From assembly GCA_902489855.1 (NCBI GenBank), contig CABUBS010000017.1:1-17601 (forward strand): DNA of 17,601 nt, read 5' to 3'. Numbering within the stretch: the stretch's first letter is position 1; the number at the start of each line of letters is the position of its first letter. Below are positions 1-9,264 of the stretch, one piece after another. Below the pieces are notes generated by a model. That model ran no database searches and was not told where the DNA came from. It saw only the letters and a program-made list of their open reading frames with translations. The translations under genes were made by a program, and so were the position numbers. Origin of the DNA: an uncultured Collinsella sp. Lineage in GTDB: Bacteria > Actinomycetota > Coriobacteriia > Coriobacteriales > Coriobacteriaceae.

Positions 1-3
1 GAT

Positions 4-3000
4 TTAAATGATTGAAAGCGGCGAGGCGTCGGATACCGTGGCAATGTTCGTCGGGTTAACGTTGTGGGGCAGGTCGTCCTCGGTGCGAGCACAAGCCAGG
101 CGCGTGCCGTCCACACCGGCGATGGTGAGGGCACGACGGCTCGCCTCGAGTGCGGCATAGGCATCGGTCTTGGCATAGGGCATCTCGAGCGCACCACAAT
201 CGACATGGAACGACTTGCAGACCTTGCTGACCAGATTCATGATGCGGCGGTCGCCCTTAAGCAGCTGCTGCTCGCCCTCGACCGTCACTACCGAAAGCCT
301 ACCGGCGCCGACGGATTCAAGATTGATGAAGAATACGCCGCGGAGCTTATCGCGATGCGAGGCCAAGAACGCCTTCATGCCGGCGCCATCACAATCCGAG
401 GCGCCGGTTGCCACAAACCAGATATCGTGACCGAGCAGCTCATCATCGCCCATAGAGGCGACAGCCGAGAGCATGTCTTCGTCAGATGCGCCATCGGAAG
501 ACGTGGCGCCGCCCTTCCAGCCGTCGTTATCGTCCTCGAAGTTATCCCACGAGCCGATACCGCGGCCAGACTTCTTAGCATCGTAATCGTCTTCGACACC
601 CAGCCAGTCACTCATGCTGTCCTGATCGTTTTTCTTTTTACGACCAAACAGACCGCCCAGACCGCGCTTGCGGGGCTTGGGCGCGGCCGAAGCGGGAGCC
701 GAGATGGTCTCGAACGGCTGCGCGCCCGACGCGACGGGCATGGAAGGTGCAACGGGCGCCGACGTGGGCTCGGGACCCTGCGCCATCGCGAAGGGGTCAT
801 CGACCTGAGCCGAGGGGTCGGGAAGGTCGAACAGCGACGTGCGGGACGCAACGTTAGCCTGCTTCATCGACGGCAGCGACGGATCGGGAACCGAAGCCAA
901 CGGCGACGAGGAGGACGTAGGCGCCGGAACTGACGCCGGATCGGGAACATTCATCTGCGGGCGCGGTGCGGCCTGAGACGAAATCTGCGCCATGAGGGAA
1001 TCGACCGTTTCGTCCTGAGTGGGGGCGACGTTGGCAACCGTGGAGCCGGAACCACCCGGAGTCGGCATAGTGAAAATCTGCGTGGAGTAAGGTCTCGACT
1101 CGTCCTTCTCGGGGGTCTTGGGAGCCTCGGAGACCACAGCGGCCTCCTCCTGCTCGACCTCGGCCGAATCGTCCTGCTCGGCTGTCGCGTATTGCTCTTC
1201 GTCAGAGTTGGCCTCGACGGGCTCGTCCTCGGCGGCATCTTGGATTTCGGCGGCATCAATAGGCTCGTCATCGTCTGCCGCGTCGCCCTGCTCATCGGAA
1301 ACAGGAAGGGGCTCGGCAATCGCGGTGCCTTGCTTTTCAAACGTTATCGTGGAATCGAACTGCGCGGCATCAAACGACATGGTGCTATCGACGTGCTGCT
1401 GAGCCTCGAAAGACGTCGTCGCCTCAACAACATCCGCGGACGCCGGTTGCTGGGACTCAAAGGACGTCGTAGCTTCGGCAGCGTCGACGGGCGCGGACTG
1501 CATTGCCTCGTTCTGTTCGAACTCTTGCGCCGCGCGCTCACGTGCCGCCTCGGCTGCCTGCTGCTGAGCGATAGCCTCCTGCTCGGCAGCCTCGCGTGCG
1601 GCAGCGCGCTTCTCCTCGAAATCGTCGACAAATTTCTTGCCCTTTGCAAGCGCACCCTTAAAGAAGTTGGAAGCGCTGGCGCCAATCGACGAGAACGCGG
1701 ATGCAATGTCGGCATGGGGCGTTGCCGCGGGAATCTCGGCCGAGAAATCAGTATCGCTCTCGTAAGACACGCGCCTCGGCTGTTCAACGTAATCGTCGTC
1801 AGACTCGTCCGCAACGTCTTGCGCCGGCGCGGCGGGAGCCAAAATGTCCAGTCCTGCCGCGGGATCGATCGCGGACACCGCCTCGGGCTCGGCAACGGCA
1901 GCGGCAACCGCGGCAGACTCATCATCCACGGTGACAGCGGGCGCAGGTGCAGTCACGACGGGGGCAGGCTCGGGCTCAAACGTCGGTTCCTCGCCCTCCT
2001 CGTAATCGAGCGTGCAGGACTCGGGAAGCATTCCGAGCGCACGGATGGCATCCGAACCAAAGCGGATGTTGCCGGCGGCATTGCGATAGAGCTTGGGCTC
2101 GGGCTCGGCCGCGACAGGCTCCTCCACCGGCTCGGCAGCGGAAACCTCGTCATTGAACTCTTCAGCCTGGACAGCCTGATTCTGATCCTCGGGCACGATG
2201 GCGCCAATCAGCGTCTCGTCGGCAGACGCACCCTCAAAGCCCTCGATCTGCTCGTCGAAAGCCTCACCCTGTTCGGGATCGGTCTGAGCGTCGGGGGCAA
2301 TCGGCTGACCGAACTCGTCCTCGACGTAGGTAGGCTCTTCGTACTCGATGGTGTTGCCGTAGTCGTTTTGCTGCTGGGCCGCGGCATACTCCGCCGCCGC
2401 GCGCGCCATTTCCTCGGCACGACGCTTCTGCTCCCCAAAATAGGTATCGAACGGAACATCGTCGGGAAACTCGTTTTCACCCTGGAAGGGAGCAACGTTG
2501 TCCATAACGCCGAGAATAGCGGCGACAGAAGACTTGTTGCACACCGCGCCGGACGTATAGGGAAGAATGTGGCGGTTAGAGATGATGTTTGCCGCGTTGG
2601 CAAGTGCAACGAGGGAAGCGAGGATCGCGACAATCCACAGCGGAACCTTGAGCGCGCCGGGGAGCGGCAGGATACGCAGGATGGCAACGGCAGCAGGGGC
2701 AACCGTGGCAACGGGCAACAGCTTGGCGATGAGCGCACGATACGAAGCATAGGGCTCGCGGGCGAGCAGCTCAGCACGGGGAGAGTCGTAGTGTGCGACA
2801 ACGACCACCGGGCGGTTGCGCGGAGACGCGAGCGGGCCCGAGGCCTTGTGGTAGGCGATGACATTTTGGCTCACGCCCGTCTTGCCCAGGCGCGAAACCA
2901 CGGGGTGGCCCGTGCGCTCGAGCACGTAAAGAACGGCGCCGATGATGGCCAGCAAGGTGCCGACCAAGCCGATACCGCCGCCGATGCCCATCAGCAGGGC

Positions 3001-3204
3001 GCCGGCAAACGCAAGAATACCGGTAACGGCAAATGCCAACCTACTGGGCGCCGGGGCATTGAACTCCTGAACCTCGGGATCAAAGCCGTGGTTGCGGAAG
3101 ATCTGAGCGATATCCTCGGCAGCCAAGCGCTCTTCTTCGCTGCATGCCGGCGTAATGCCGGTGTTCTGCAGCAGGTGGTTAATATAGTTCTGGGTGTTCG
3201 CCAT
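4..3204 (-). CDS. M28-peptidase-like multi-pass membrane protein with long acidic insert
   Basis: A 1066-residue protein. I start it at the ATG ending at 3204 because GGAG lies about 7 bases upstream; the in-frame extension to 3354 has no ribosome site and an untypical composition. Hydrophobic segments at about residues 56-73, 76-95, 160-180 and 187-205 suggest four membrane helices. Residues 132-140 (ending AHYD) match the first HxD zinc motif of M28 aminopeptidases. The second motif (normally GANDN) reads GAVCN at 219-223, the EE motif reads SD at 936-937, an INLE motif gives E963, and a late His is at 1047. Two metal-ligand or catalytic positions therefore look substituted, so it may be a pseudoenzyme. 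Residues about 245-915 are acidic, Ala/Glu/Pro-rich and probably disordered, with a coiled-coil-like stretch (EKRAAAREAAEQEAIAQ) and a basic KPRKRG...GRKKK patch. The fold call comes from motif reading only; the substrate is unknown. Confidence 0.7.
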   Translation of the reverse strand: MANTQNYINHLLQNTGITPACSEEERLAAEDIAQIFRNHGFDPEVQEFNAPAPSRLAFAVTGILAFAGALLMGIGGGIGLVGTLLAIIGAVLYVLERTGHPVVSRLGKTGVSQNVIAYHKASGPLASPRNRPVVVVAHYDSPRAELLAREPYASYRALIAKLLPVATVAPAAVAILRILPLPGALKVPLWIVAILASLVALANAANIISNRHILPYTSGAVCNKSSVAAILGVMDNVAPFQGENEFPDDVPFDTYFGEQKRRAEEMARAAAEYAAAQQQNDYGNTIEYEEPTYVEDEFGQPIAPDAQTDPEQGEAFDEQIEGFEGASADETLIGAIVPEDQNQAVQAEEFNDEVSAAEPVEEPVAAEPEPKLYRNAAGNIRFGSDAIRALGMLPESCTLDYEEGEEPTFEPEPAPVVTAPAPAVTVDDESAAVAAAVAEPEAVSAIDPAAGLDILAPAAPAQDVADESDDDYVEQPRRVSYESDTDFSAEIPAATPHADIASAFSSIGASASNFFKGALAKGKKFVDDFEEKRAAAREAAEQEAIAQQQAAEAARERAAQEFEQNEAMQSAPVDAAEATTSFESQQPASADVVEATTSFEAQQHVDSTMSFDAAQFDSTITFEKQGTAIAEPLPVSDEQGDAADDDEPIDAAEIQDAAEDEPVEANSDEEQYATAEQDDSAEVEQEEAAVVSEAPKTPEKDESRPYSTQIFTMPTPGGSGSTVANVAPTQDETVDSLMAQISSQAAPRPQMNVPDPASVPAPTSSSSPLASVPDPSLPSMKQANVASRTSLFDLPDPSAQVDDPFAMAQGPEPTSAPVAPSMPVASGAQPFETISAPASAAPKPRKRGLGGLFGRKKKNDQDSMSDWLGVEDDYDAKKSGRGIGSWDNFEDDNDGWKGGATSSDGASDEDMLSAVASMGDDELLGHDIWFVATGASDCDGAGMKAFLASHRDKLRGVFFINLESVGAGRLSVVTVEGEQQLLKGDRRIMNLVSKVCKSFHVDCGALEMPYAKTDAYAALEASRRALTIAGVDGTRLACARTEDDLPHNVNPTNIATVSDASPLSII

Positions 3205-3402
3205 GTGCGCTCCACATCCATAATCCGACAAATAGGCCCAATGCATGCACATTAGAACCGTATATAGTCGAAAGTATACCCCGAGCGAGCGCAAACGACC
3301 GAATTCGGGCCATCTTAACGCCCCGAGCGGACAAGGATATAGCCTAATCTCCATATCGGACTAAAATCATGGCAGCAAACCACCTTCTCATGCGAGGACT
3401 CT

Positions 3403-4425
3403 ATGACGGCAAGCGACGCGACCGCAACAATTAAAAAGGGAAATTCGGAGCCCGGTTTCGATAAAACGGCTCAGCGCATCCTCAATCTTTTCTTTGTGCT
3501 CAACAGCTCCCCCGAACCGCTGACGACCGAGCAGATCGTCTTGGATTCTGACCTGGGATATGGCTCGGGCAACATCGACTCGGATAAGCGCAAGTTTCGG
3601 CGCGATCGTGACAAACTGCTCGAGCGTGGCATCTTAATCAAGGAGGTTCGCCCCGCCGGTGCGCAGGAGACCGAGGAAAGCTCGTGGACAATCGACCGCG
3701 AGCACACGTTTGCTGCAGGCGGCCTCATCACCGCAGACGACGCCGATATCCTACTCAACGCCATCGACCAGACGCTAGCGGCCGGCTCTTCCACTTTTGC
3801 CGCGCCGCTTGCCGATATTCGCTCCAAAATTGCCTACCTCACCGGCATGTCGGCGGTGGACGAAGCACCGATCCGCCGCTCTCCCACCGTCGATGCGGTA
3901 TGGAGCGCCTTTGCCGAGCGATGCGCGCTGCGTTTTTTATATCAGAACGGACGCGGCGAGCAGAAAGAACGTACCGTCTGTGTCTACGGCATGTTCGAAC
4001 GCGAGGGCGTGGCGTACTTCTGCGGCCTCGACAATGTCACCGACGACATCAGGACATTCCGCTGCGACCGTATCGTTCGCGCTTGGCGTCCTTCGAAGGC
4101 CTACGCCATCCCTGCAGACTTCAATCTCAACGACTATCTGTTCTTTGAATTCGATTTTGCCGACCGGCCGCCCGTTGCAGCCACGTTCTCGTTCGCCCCT
4201 CAGACGCAGATCGATATGATCAACGGCCTCACGCGCGGGCGAGGTGAGCTCGCACACACCGATGCGGGATGGACCTGGACCGTTGGCGTGCGTGACCTTA
4301 AAGCCGCCGCCTCATTTTGCATGGCCCACGCCATGGACGGCATGAGGCCCATGGCCCCCGAATCGCTCAAGCAGGCGTGGAACCACCTCATTGAAAGGAC
4401 GGTGCACGAGCATGCCCGTGCGTAA
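3403..4425 (+). CDS. WYL-domain transcriptional regulator, first of a tandem pair (PafB-like)
   Basis: A 340-residue protein starting at ATG 3403 with GAGGA five bases upstream. Residues about 20-100 read as a helix-turn-helix domain (AQRILNLFFVLNSSPEPLTT, then a KRKFRRDRDKL recognition-type helix). Residues about 163-232 form a WYL domain: an ALRFLYQNGRGE strand, AYFCGLD at the WYL triad position, and the TFRCDRI basic strand. Proteins of this architecture in actinobacteria (PafB and PafC) act as a pair to activate DNA-damage genes, and the WYL domain is thought to sense nucleic acid. The next gene is a second WYL regulator overlapping this one by 14 bases, which supports a heteromeric pair. 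No pafA or proteasome gene is visible here, so PafB orthology is inferred rather than shown. Confidence 0.85.
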   Translation: MTASDATATIKKGNSEPGFDKTAQRILNLFFVLNSSPEPLTTEQIVLDSDLGYGSGNIDSDKRKFRRDRDKLLERGILIKEVRPAGAQETEESSWTIDREHTFAAGGLITADDADILLNAIDQTLAAGSSTFAAPLADIRSKIAYLTGMSAVDEAPIRRSPTVDAVWSAFAERCALRFLYQNGRGEQKERTVCVYGMFEREGVAYFCGLDNVTDDIRTFRCDRIVRAWRPSKAYAIPADFNLNDYLFFEFDFADRPPVAATFSFAPQTQIDMINGLTRGRGELAHTDAGWTWTVGVRDLKAAASFCMAHAMDGMRPMAPESLKQAWNHLIERTVHEHARA

Positions 4426-5329
4426 ACTCACCAGCGAGCAGAGACTCTCGCGCGCCATCGACATCATGGAGGCCCTCTACGCCGCCGGCGAGAACGGCAT
4501 GACACGAACCGAGATTTGCAGCCGCTTTGACATCACGGGGGTGTCGCTCGACGAGATTCTCGAGATCGTCTCGACGCTCGCAGACCGAGAATCGGGCGCG
4601 CGCATCATCTGCGAATGCCGCGGCGAGCGTGTGGCCCTCACTGGTGACGCCGGGCGTGTGCTACCGTTGCGCCTGAGTACCGCCGAGAGCGCTGTGCTCA
4701 ACCATGAACTTGAATCGTTGGGGATCGAGCCGCAGACGGCAGCTCGGATTCGACATGCCCTTCTGCCCGAAGAGCTCGGCTATAACCAGCGCGTCTTTGA
4801 CACCGTCAACCACGGGTCGCACTGGCAGCGGCTGAGCTGCGCCATTCAGGACGGTGTTCGTTGCCGCATCTCGTATCGCTCGATGGACGATGCGCGGCCA
4901 CGCGAGCGTCTGGTCGACCCCTTGCGCATTACGGTAAACGGCGACCAAACATACCTGATTGCCTGGGACATTGCGGTCGATGAGCAGCGCTCCTATCGCA
5001 TGGATAAAATCGAGGAACTCACCTTGACGGAAGACTCCGTCGTGCCTCACACACCGGGCGTCGCATCCCTCCACGATTCCCTTGCCCGGACGCAGCGTAG
5101 CGCAAAGCTCTTGATGCCATTCGATATGACGGAGCATCTGGACTGGGCCGGCATCACCCTAATCGAGCGCAGCGGGGCAGACATGGCAACGGTAACCGTG
5201 CATTACGGCTCCGAGCGTTGGCTACTGAGCCAGATAATCGCAGCGGGCGGAGCCATCCGCATCTTGGATGACCCCGCCCTGTCAAAGAGTCTGTGCGATA
5301 TGGCAAAAACCCTCGTCTGTCCGCTTTAG
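4412..5329 (+). CDS. WYL-domain transcriptional regulator, second of a tandem pair (PafC-like)
   Basis: A 305-residue protein. I chose ATG 4412, which overlaps the upstream stop by 14 bases and has AAAGGA 13 bases upstream. An in-frame TTG at 4391 is possible but less likely. Residues about 10-60 form a helix-turn-helix (TRTEICSRFDITGVSLDEI), 85-135 a middle helical region, and about 148-203 the WYL domain (RISYRSMDD, TYLIAWD, SYRMDKI). Tight overlap with the first WYL gene implies translational coupling and joint function. The stop codon (5327-5329) overlaps the stop of the convergent DinG-like gene, so no terminator separates the two transcripts. The role as a DNA-damage regulator is taken from the PafBC family. 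Confidence 0.85.
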   Translation: MPVRKLTSEQRLSRAIDIMEALYAAGENGMTRTEICSRFDITGVSLDEILEIVSTLADRESGARIICECRGERVALTGDAGRVLPLRLSTAESAVLNHELESLGIEPQTAARIRHALLPEELGYNQRVFDTVNHGSHWQRLSCAIQDGVRCRISYRSMDDARPRERLVDPLRITVNGDQTYLIAWDIAVDEQRSYRMDKIEELTLTEDSVVPHTPGVASLHDSLARTQRSAKLLMPFDMTEHLDWAGITLIERSGADMATVTVHYGSERWLLSQIIAAGGAIRILDDPALSKSLCDMAKTLVCPL

Positions 5330-8220
5330 CGCCGCCGCTCGTGACGTGCGCGCCACAGTTGCAGATAGTGACCGATCTGCGCCGATTCGATGCGCTGGTA
5401 GGAGCTCGTGGGCAGCGACGTTAAGAACTTCTTTCCGTAGCCCTTCGTCACCAGGCGCGGGTCGGCCAGAATCAGCACGCCGCAATCGGTCGACGAGCGG
5501 ATAAGGCGGCCGGCCGCCTGCTTGACCTCGAGCACCGCCTCGGGCAGCGAATAGCGCGCCCAAGCGCGGTCTTCGCGCAGGTTGCGCTCGCACGAGAGCG
5601 GGTCCGTGGGACTCGAGAACGGCAGCTTGGGAATGATGACGCAGCGCAGCGTCTCGCCGCTGGCGTCGAACCCCTCCCAGAAGGCCTTAAGCGCAAAAAG
5701 CGATGAAGTCGGCTCGTTGATAAACCGATCGCGCAGGCGACGAGGAGATGAGTTGCGCTGCTGGCAGTTGAGCTCCAGACCCGCACGGGCCATCTTGGGC
5801 TCAACGCGGGCGTACAGGTCTTCCATGTCGCGCCGATTGGTGAACAGTGTGAGCACCGATCCGCCCATGGCAAGATGGGCGTCGACCAGCACGCGCTCGA
5901 GCGCCGTAAGATAGCTCTCGCGATCGCGCGGATCGGGGATATCGCCCGCAACGACTACAGCCATGTTCGAATCGAAGTCGTAGCTCGAGTCCAAGTGCAG
6001 CGATGAGGATGTTGAAGCACCGATGCGATCGAGGCCGACCGCGTGGTTAAAGTGTTCGAAGCTTTTGGACACCGTCATGGTCGCCGAGGCAAAGATAGCC
6101 GTGTGAACCTCGGGCAGCCACTCGGTTGCCAAGGCCTCGCCAATGTCGATGCGCTCTGCGGTCATTGACTCTCCGCCGGCACGCAGCCTGCGATTGACCT
6201 GCAGCGAATACACGTAGTGTTCATCGGTGCCATCAATGATGAGTTTGAGGTTCTCGGCCAGCTCGTGCAGGCGGCGCGAGATATCACCCAGGTCGACAAC
6301 AACCTCGGGCTTGTCGGCGGCGACGGCTTGCACCAGCGCGTCGACGCTCTTGTCAGCCTGTTCCAATGCGTCGATGGCAGCGTAGGCCGACTGTAAGAAA
6401 TCATGCCAGTCGTCAGATTCGCGCAGCTCGGGGCCAATCCATAGATTGGCATTGTCATAACCCCCACGGGCACGGCGACCGAGCTCGCGAACGCCATCGA
6501 ACACGTCGGCGATTGCCATGCTCGCGCGCGCAACCGTCGACGTCGCCTTGGCAGTAAGGCCCAGATAGAGCGTAGAGCCCTCGGAGGTTGCCAAATCACG
6601 GGAAACCTGGCTTAGCGCGCCGGCGCTCGAGCCACCCAGGCGCTCAAACAGAACGCGTGATTCGTCCGCCGACACCACGCGCGCCCACTGACGGCGCGCC
6701 TCGCGCTCGATGGAATGGGCCTCGTCGATTACCCAATGACGAATCGGAGGTAAAATCCTGCCCTCGGCCGCGACATTGCGGAACAGCAGGGAATGGTTGG
6801 TGACCACCACATCGGCATGCGCCGCACGACGGCGAGCGCCGTGGACCAAACATTTATCAGGGAAAAACGGGCAGAGGCGACGAGAACACTCGCGCGAGGC
6901 CGTCGTAAAGTCGGGACGGTTGACGCTGCGCCACCGAATGCCGAGCGAGTCGAGGTCGCCATCGGCTGATTGGCAGACGTACGCCATAATGACCGCGACC
7001 GCCGTGAGCGTGTCCGCCGGATCGCGCTTGGTGGTAATCTCGACCTGGCCTCGGCTCATGCGCTCAAGCTTGCGCAGGCACGGATAGTGGTCATAGCCCT
7101 TGAGAGCGCAAAATGACAGACCACCGTCCAGTTGCTCGGCAAGTTTTGGCAGCTCATGGTACATGAGCTGGTCGGCAAGATTGTTCGATTTGGTCGCAAT
7201 ACCAACCGTGATGTTGTTACGGCGCGCTGCCTCGGCAAAAGGCACCAGGTAGGCCATCGATTTGCCGACGCCTGTGCCCGCCTCAATTACACGATGAGTG
7301 CCCGCGACCAGCGCATCACGGACTTCGAGCGCCATCGCGATCTGCTCATCACGCGGCTCGTAAGTGGGATACATGCGATTGACCAGGCCACCTGGCGCAT
7401 AGTCCGCCTCAATCTCCTCACGACTCGGCATCTTGAGGACTGGCAGTTCGTCGGCGTCCACCCGATCGTCGGCGCGATCGGCCTTGAGAACGTCAGCACG
7501 AGCGGCGCTGAGAGAGAAGATAGAACCAGGGTTCTGCCCTGCCAAGAACGAGAAGACAGGACGATAGGACCAAGGCACGTCCGGATGCATGTCGGCCAGG
7601 CGCGCCATGAGGCCCTGGGGCAAGTCGGTGAGTGCCACGAGCAACACGCGCCATACGCCACACAGGGCATCGACGTCGGCATTGGCACGGTGTGACACCG
7701 AGTCACAGCCAAACAGATCAGCCATAAAAGACAGCTTGTGCGAGGCCAGGCGCGGAAGCGCGATGCGCGACAGCGCCAGCGAATCGATCCAAATATCGCT
7801 CACGTTGACGCCGCCTTTGACCGACTCGATAAACGAGCGGTCGAACGTGGCGTTATGTGCGATCACCGGGCAACCACCGACAAAATCGGCGAGAGCGGCG
7901 ACGGCCTCAACGGCCGACGGGGCATCTGCCACATCGGCATTTGTAATGCTCGTGAGCTCGGTAATCTCGGCGGGAATCAGCTGCTTGGGATGCACGAAGG
8001 TATCGAAACGGTCGACGATCTCGCGGCCCGAAAGACGGGCCGCCGAGATCTCGATCAGCTCGTTGTCCTGCACCGAAAGACCTGTGGTCTCGGTATCGAG
8101 GACAATTACATCTTCCTCGATAAGACCGAAAGACTGCGTTTTGGCGCGTTCGGCAAGCGTGGCATAGGAGTCGATGACAAACTGCGGCGTTCCTGACGAA
8201 ACCGCGTCCTCGATTAGCAT
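5326..8220 (-). CDS. dinG: DnaQ-type exonuclease fused to DinG-family Fe-S helicase
   Basis: A 964-residue two-domain enzyme. Residues 38-190 are a DEDDh 3'-5' exonuclease: DTETTG at 42-47, HNATFD at 122-127, and H177 and D182 in HRANADVDA. Residues about 285-960 are an XPD/DinG superfamily 2 helicase: Walker A EAGTGVGKS at 313-321, DEAH box at 499-502, and motif VI QAAGRLIR near the C terminus. Cysteines 381, 445, 450 and 457 lie between Walker A and the DEAH box, where family members bind a 4Fe-4S cluster; C371 and C416 are extra. Similar fusions are known in Gram-positive DinG proteins. It probably unwinds or degrades damaged or R-loop DNA. The ATG overlaps the ddl stop in ATGCTAA, so it is likely translationally coupled to ddl. 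The start lacks a strong ribosome site of its own. Confidence 0.93.
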   Translation of the reverse strand: MLIEDAVSSGTPQFVIDSYATLAERAKTQSFGLIEEDVIVLDTETTGLSVQDNELIEISAARLSGREIVDRFDTFVHPKQLIPAEITELTSITNADVADAPSAVEAVAALADFVGGCPVIAHNATFDRSFIESVKGGVNVSDIWIDSLALSRIALPRLASHKLSFMADLFGCDSVSHRANADVDALCGVWRVLLVALTDLPQGLMARLADMHPDVPWSYRPVFSFLAGQNPGSIFSLSAARADVLKADRADDRVDADELPVLKMPSREEIEADYAPGGLVNRMYPTYEPRDEQIAMALEVRDALVAGTHRVIEAGTGVGKSMAYLVPFAEAARRNNITVGIATKSNNLADQLMYHELPKLAEQLDGGLSFCALKGYDHYPCLRKLERMSRGQVEITTKRDPADTLTAVAVIMAYVCQSADGDLDSLGIRWRSVNRPDFTTASRECSRRLCPFFPDKCLVHGARRRAAHADVVVTNHSLLFRNVAAEGRILPPIRHWVIDEAHSIEREARRQWARVVSADESRVLFERLGGSSAGALSQVSRDLATSEGSTLYLGLTAKATSTVARASMAIADVFDGVRELGRRARGGYDNANLWIGPELRESDDWHDFLQSAYAAIDALEQADKSVDALVQAVAADKPEVVVDLGDISRRLHELAENLKLIIDGTDEHYVYSLQVNRRLRAGGESMTAERIDIGEALATEWLPEVHTAIFASATMTVSKSFEHFNHAVGLDRIGASTSSSLHLDSSYDFDSNMAVVVAGDIPDPRDRESYLTALERVLVDAHLAMGGSVLTLFTNRRDMEDLYARVEPKMARAGLELNCQQRNSSPRRLRDRFINEPTSSLFALKAFWEGFDASGETLRCVIIPKLPFSSPTDPLSCERNLREDRAWARYSLPEAVLEVKQAAGRLIRSSTDCGVLILADPRLVTKGYGKKFLTSLPTSSYQRIESAQIGHYLQLWRARHERRR

Positions 8221-9179
8221 GCAATGCCCGCTCGACGAAGGCCCATACGGATCAGGCTGTCACAGACCCGCGGGAACGTCATGTCGTCGGTGTGGCGGAT
8301 CTCATCCGGATACAGCGACGTATCGGTCATGCCGGGAATGGTATTGGTCTCGAGGATAACGGGGCCGTCCTCACTCACAATAAAATCGCTGCGCGAGATA
8401 CCCAGGCAACCGAGGGCCTTGTGAGCGGCGCAGGCAAGCTCCTGAGCGCGAGCATAATTCTCGGGTGAAATCTGCGCCGGAATGCGATGGATGTCCGTAG
8501 GGTCGACATACTTCACGTCCAGATCGTAGAACTCGCAGTCCTCGGGCTTACGAATCTCGACAATCGGCAGAGCGCGCACGTCATCTTCGCCGTATACGCC
8601 GACGGTGATCTCGGTACCCTCGATGCACTTCTCGACCAGCACTTTGTCGCCGTACTCAAACGCCTTGGCGATTGCCGCGGGCAGCTCGGAGGGCTCATGG
8701 ACCAGGGAAATGCCATAGCTGGAACCGTTGACGGCCGGCTTCACAAAGCAGCGCTCGCCACAAACCTCGACGATATGATCGATATCGACTTCATCGCCCA
8801 CCTCGAGTGCGAGGCCGGGGGCAATGGGAATGCCCGCCTTGGCGTACAGGAGCTTAGAGACCTCCTTGTCGGCACCGCAGGCGCTGGCAAGCACACCCGA
8901 AGCCGTGTAGGGGATACCCAGGGTCTCCATGGCGCCCTGCATGGCGCCATCCTCGCCGCCGGCACCGTGCATGGCGATAAACGCCACGTCAAAGCCGCCG
9001 GTCGCCATGGTTACCATAAAATCATCGGCAGCCGTGTCGAGCAGCTCCACCGAAGTGTAGCCGCCCTCCTTCAAGGCAACCACGACGTTCTTTCCTGAAT
9101 TGAGCGAGATCTCGCGCTCAGCGGAATGACCGCCCGCCAAGACCGCTACGTGCATGTTCTCTAGGCTTTTACCCGGCAT
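8214..9179 (-). CDS. ddl: D-alanine--D-alanine ligase
   Basis: A 321-residue ATP-grasp ligase that makes the D-Ala-D-Ala dipeptide for peptidoglycan in the cytoplasm. Diagnostic motifs are present: GGHSAEREIS at 16-25, HGAGGEDGAMQG at 71-82, VKPAVNGSSYG at 146-156, the Lys-Tyr pair in DVKY at 221-224, SRSD at 262-265 and ETNTIPGMT at 277-285. Length is normal for the family. The start at 9179 is preceded by AGGAGG about eight bases upstream, which favours it over the internal Met 9. It is the first gene of a two-gene unit with the DinG-like helicase and diverges from rlmN across 85 bases. Confidence 0.96.
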   Translation of the reverse strand: MPGKSLENMHVAVLAGGHSAEREISLNSGKNVVVALKEGGYTSVELLDTAADDFMVTMATGGFDVAFIAMHGAGGEDGAMQGAMETLGIPYTASGVLASACGADKEVSKLLYAKAGIPIAPGLALEVGDEVDIDHIVEVCGERCFVKPAVNGSSYGISLVHEPSELPAAIAKAFEYGDKVLVEKCIEGTEITVGVYGEDDVRALPIVEIRKPEDCEFYDLDVKYVDPTDIHRIPAQISPENYARAQELACAAHKALGCLGISRSDFIVSEDGPVILETNTIPGMTDTSLYPDEIRHTDDMTFPRVCDSLIRMGLRRAGIAC

Positions 9180-9219
9180 GGGCAGACTCCTCCTCTATAA
9201 TTTCTGCAGCTGATACCAT

Positions 9220-9249
9220 ATTGTAGCGATACCCTCTACGTTTCCCCAA
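9220..9249 (-). promoter_or_regulatory. possible ddl promoter
   Basis: On the minus strand TTGGGG (9244-9249) and TACAAT (9220-9225) are separated by 18 bases and lie about 40 bases upstream of the ddl start. The -10 is good and the -35 weak. A TATAAT at 9196-9201 on the plus strand could serve divergent rlmN, but I see no -35 for it. Confidence 0.35.
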
Positions 9250-9264
9250 AATCGAAAGGCTTCC

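Noticed and set aside
64..933. A 289-codon plus-strand open frame
   Set aside because: Also antisense to the M28-like gene, with Arg-rich low-complexity translation and no recognisable motif.
1192..3255. A 687-codon open frame on the plus strand opposite the M28-like gene
   Set aside because: It is a mirror of a GC-rich, codon-biased gene: Arg/Gly/Leu-rich, no domain, no ribosome site. The minus-strand gene has motifs and a proper start.
3205..3354. N-terminal extension of the M28-like gene to 3354
   Set aside because: No ribosome site, and the translation is unlike the rest. ATG 3204 has GGAG; the stretch is better read as a divergent intergenic promoter region, where I found no convincing paired -35/-10.
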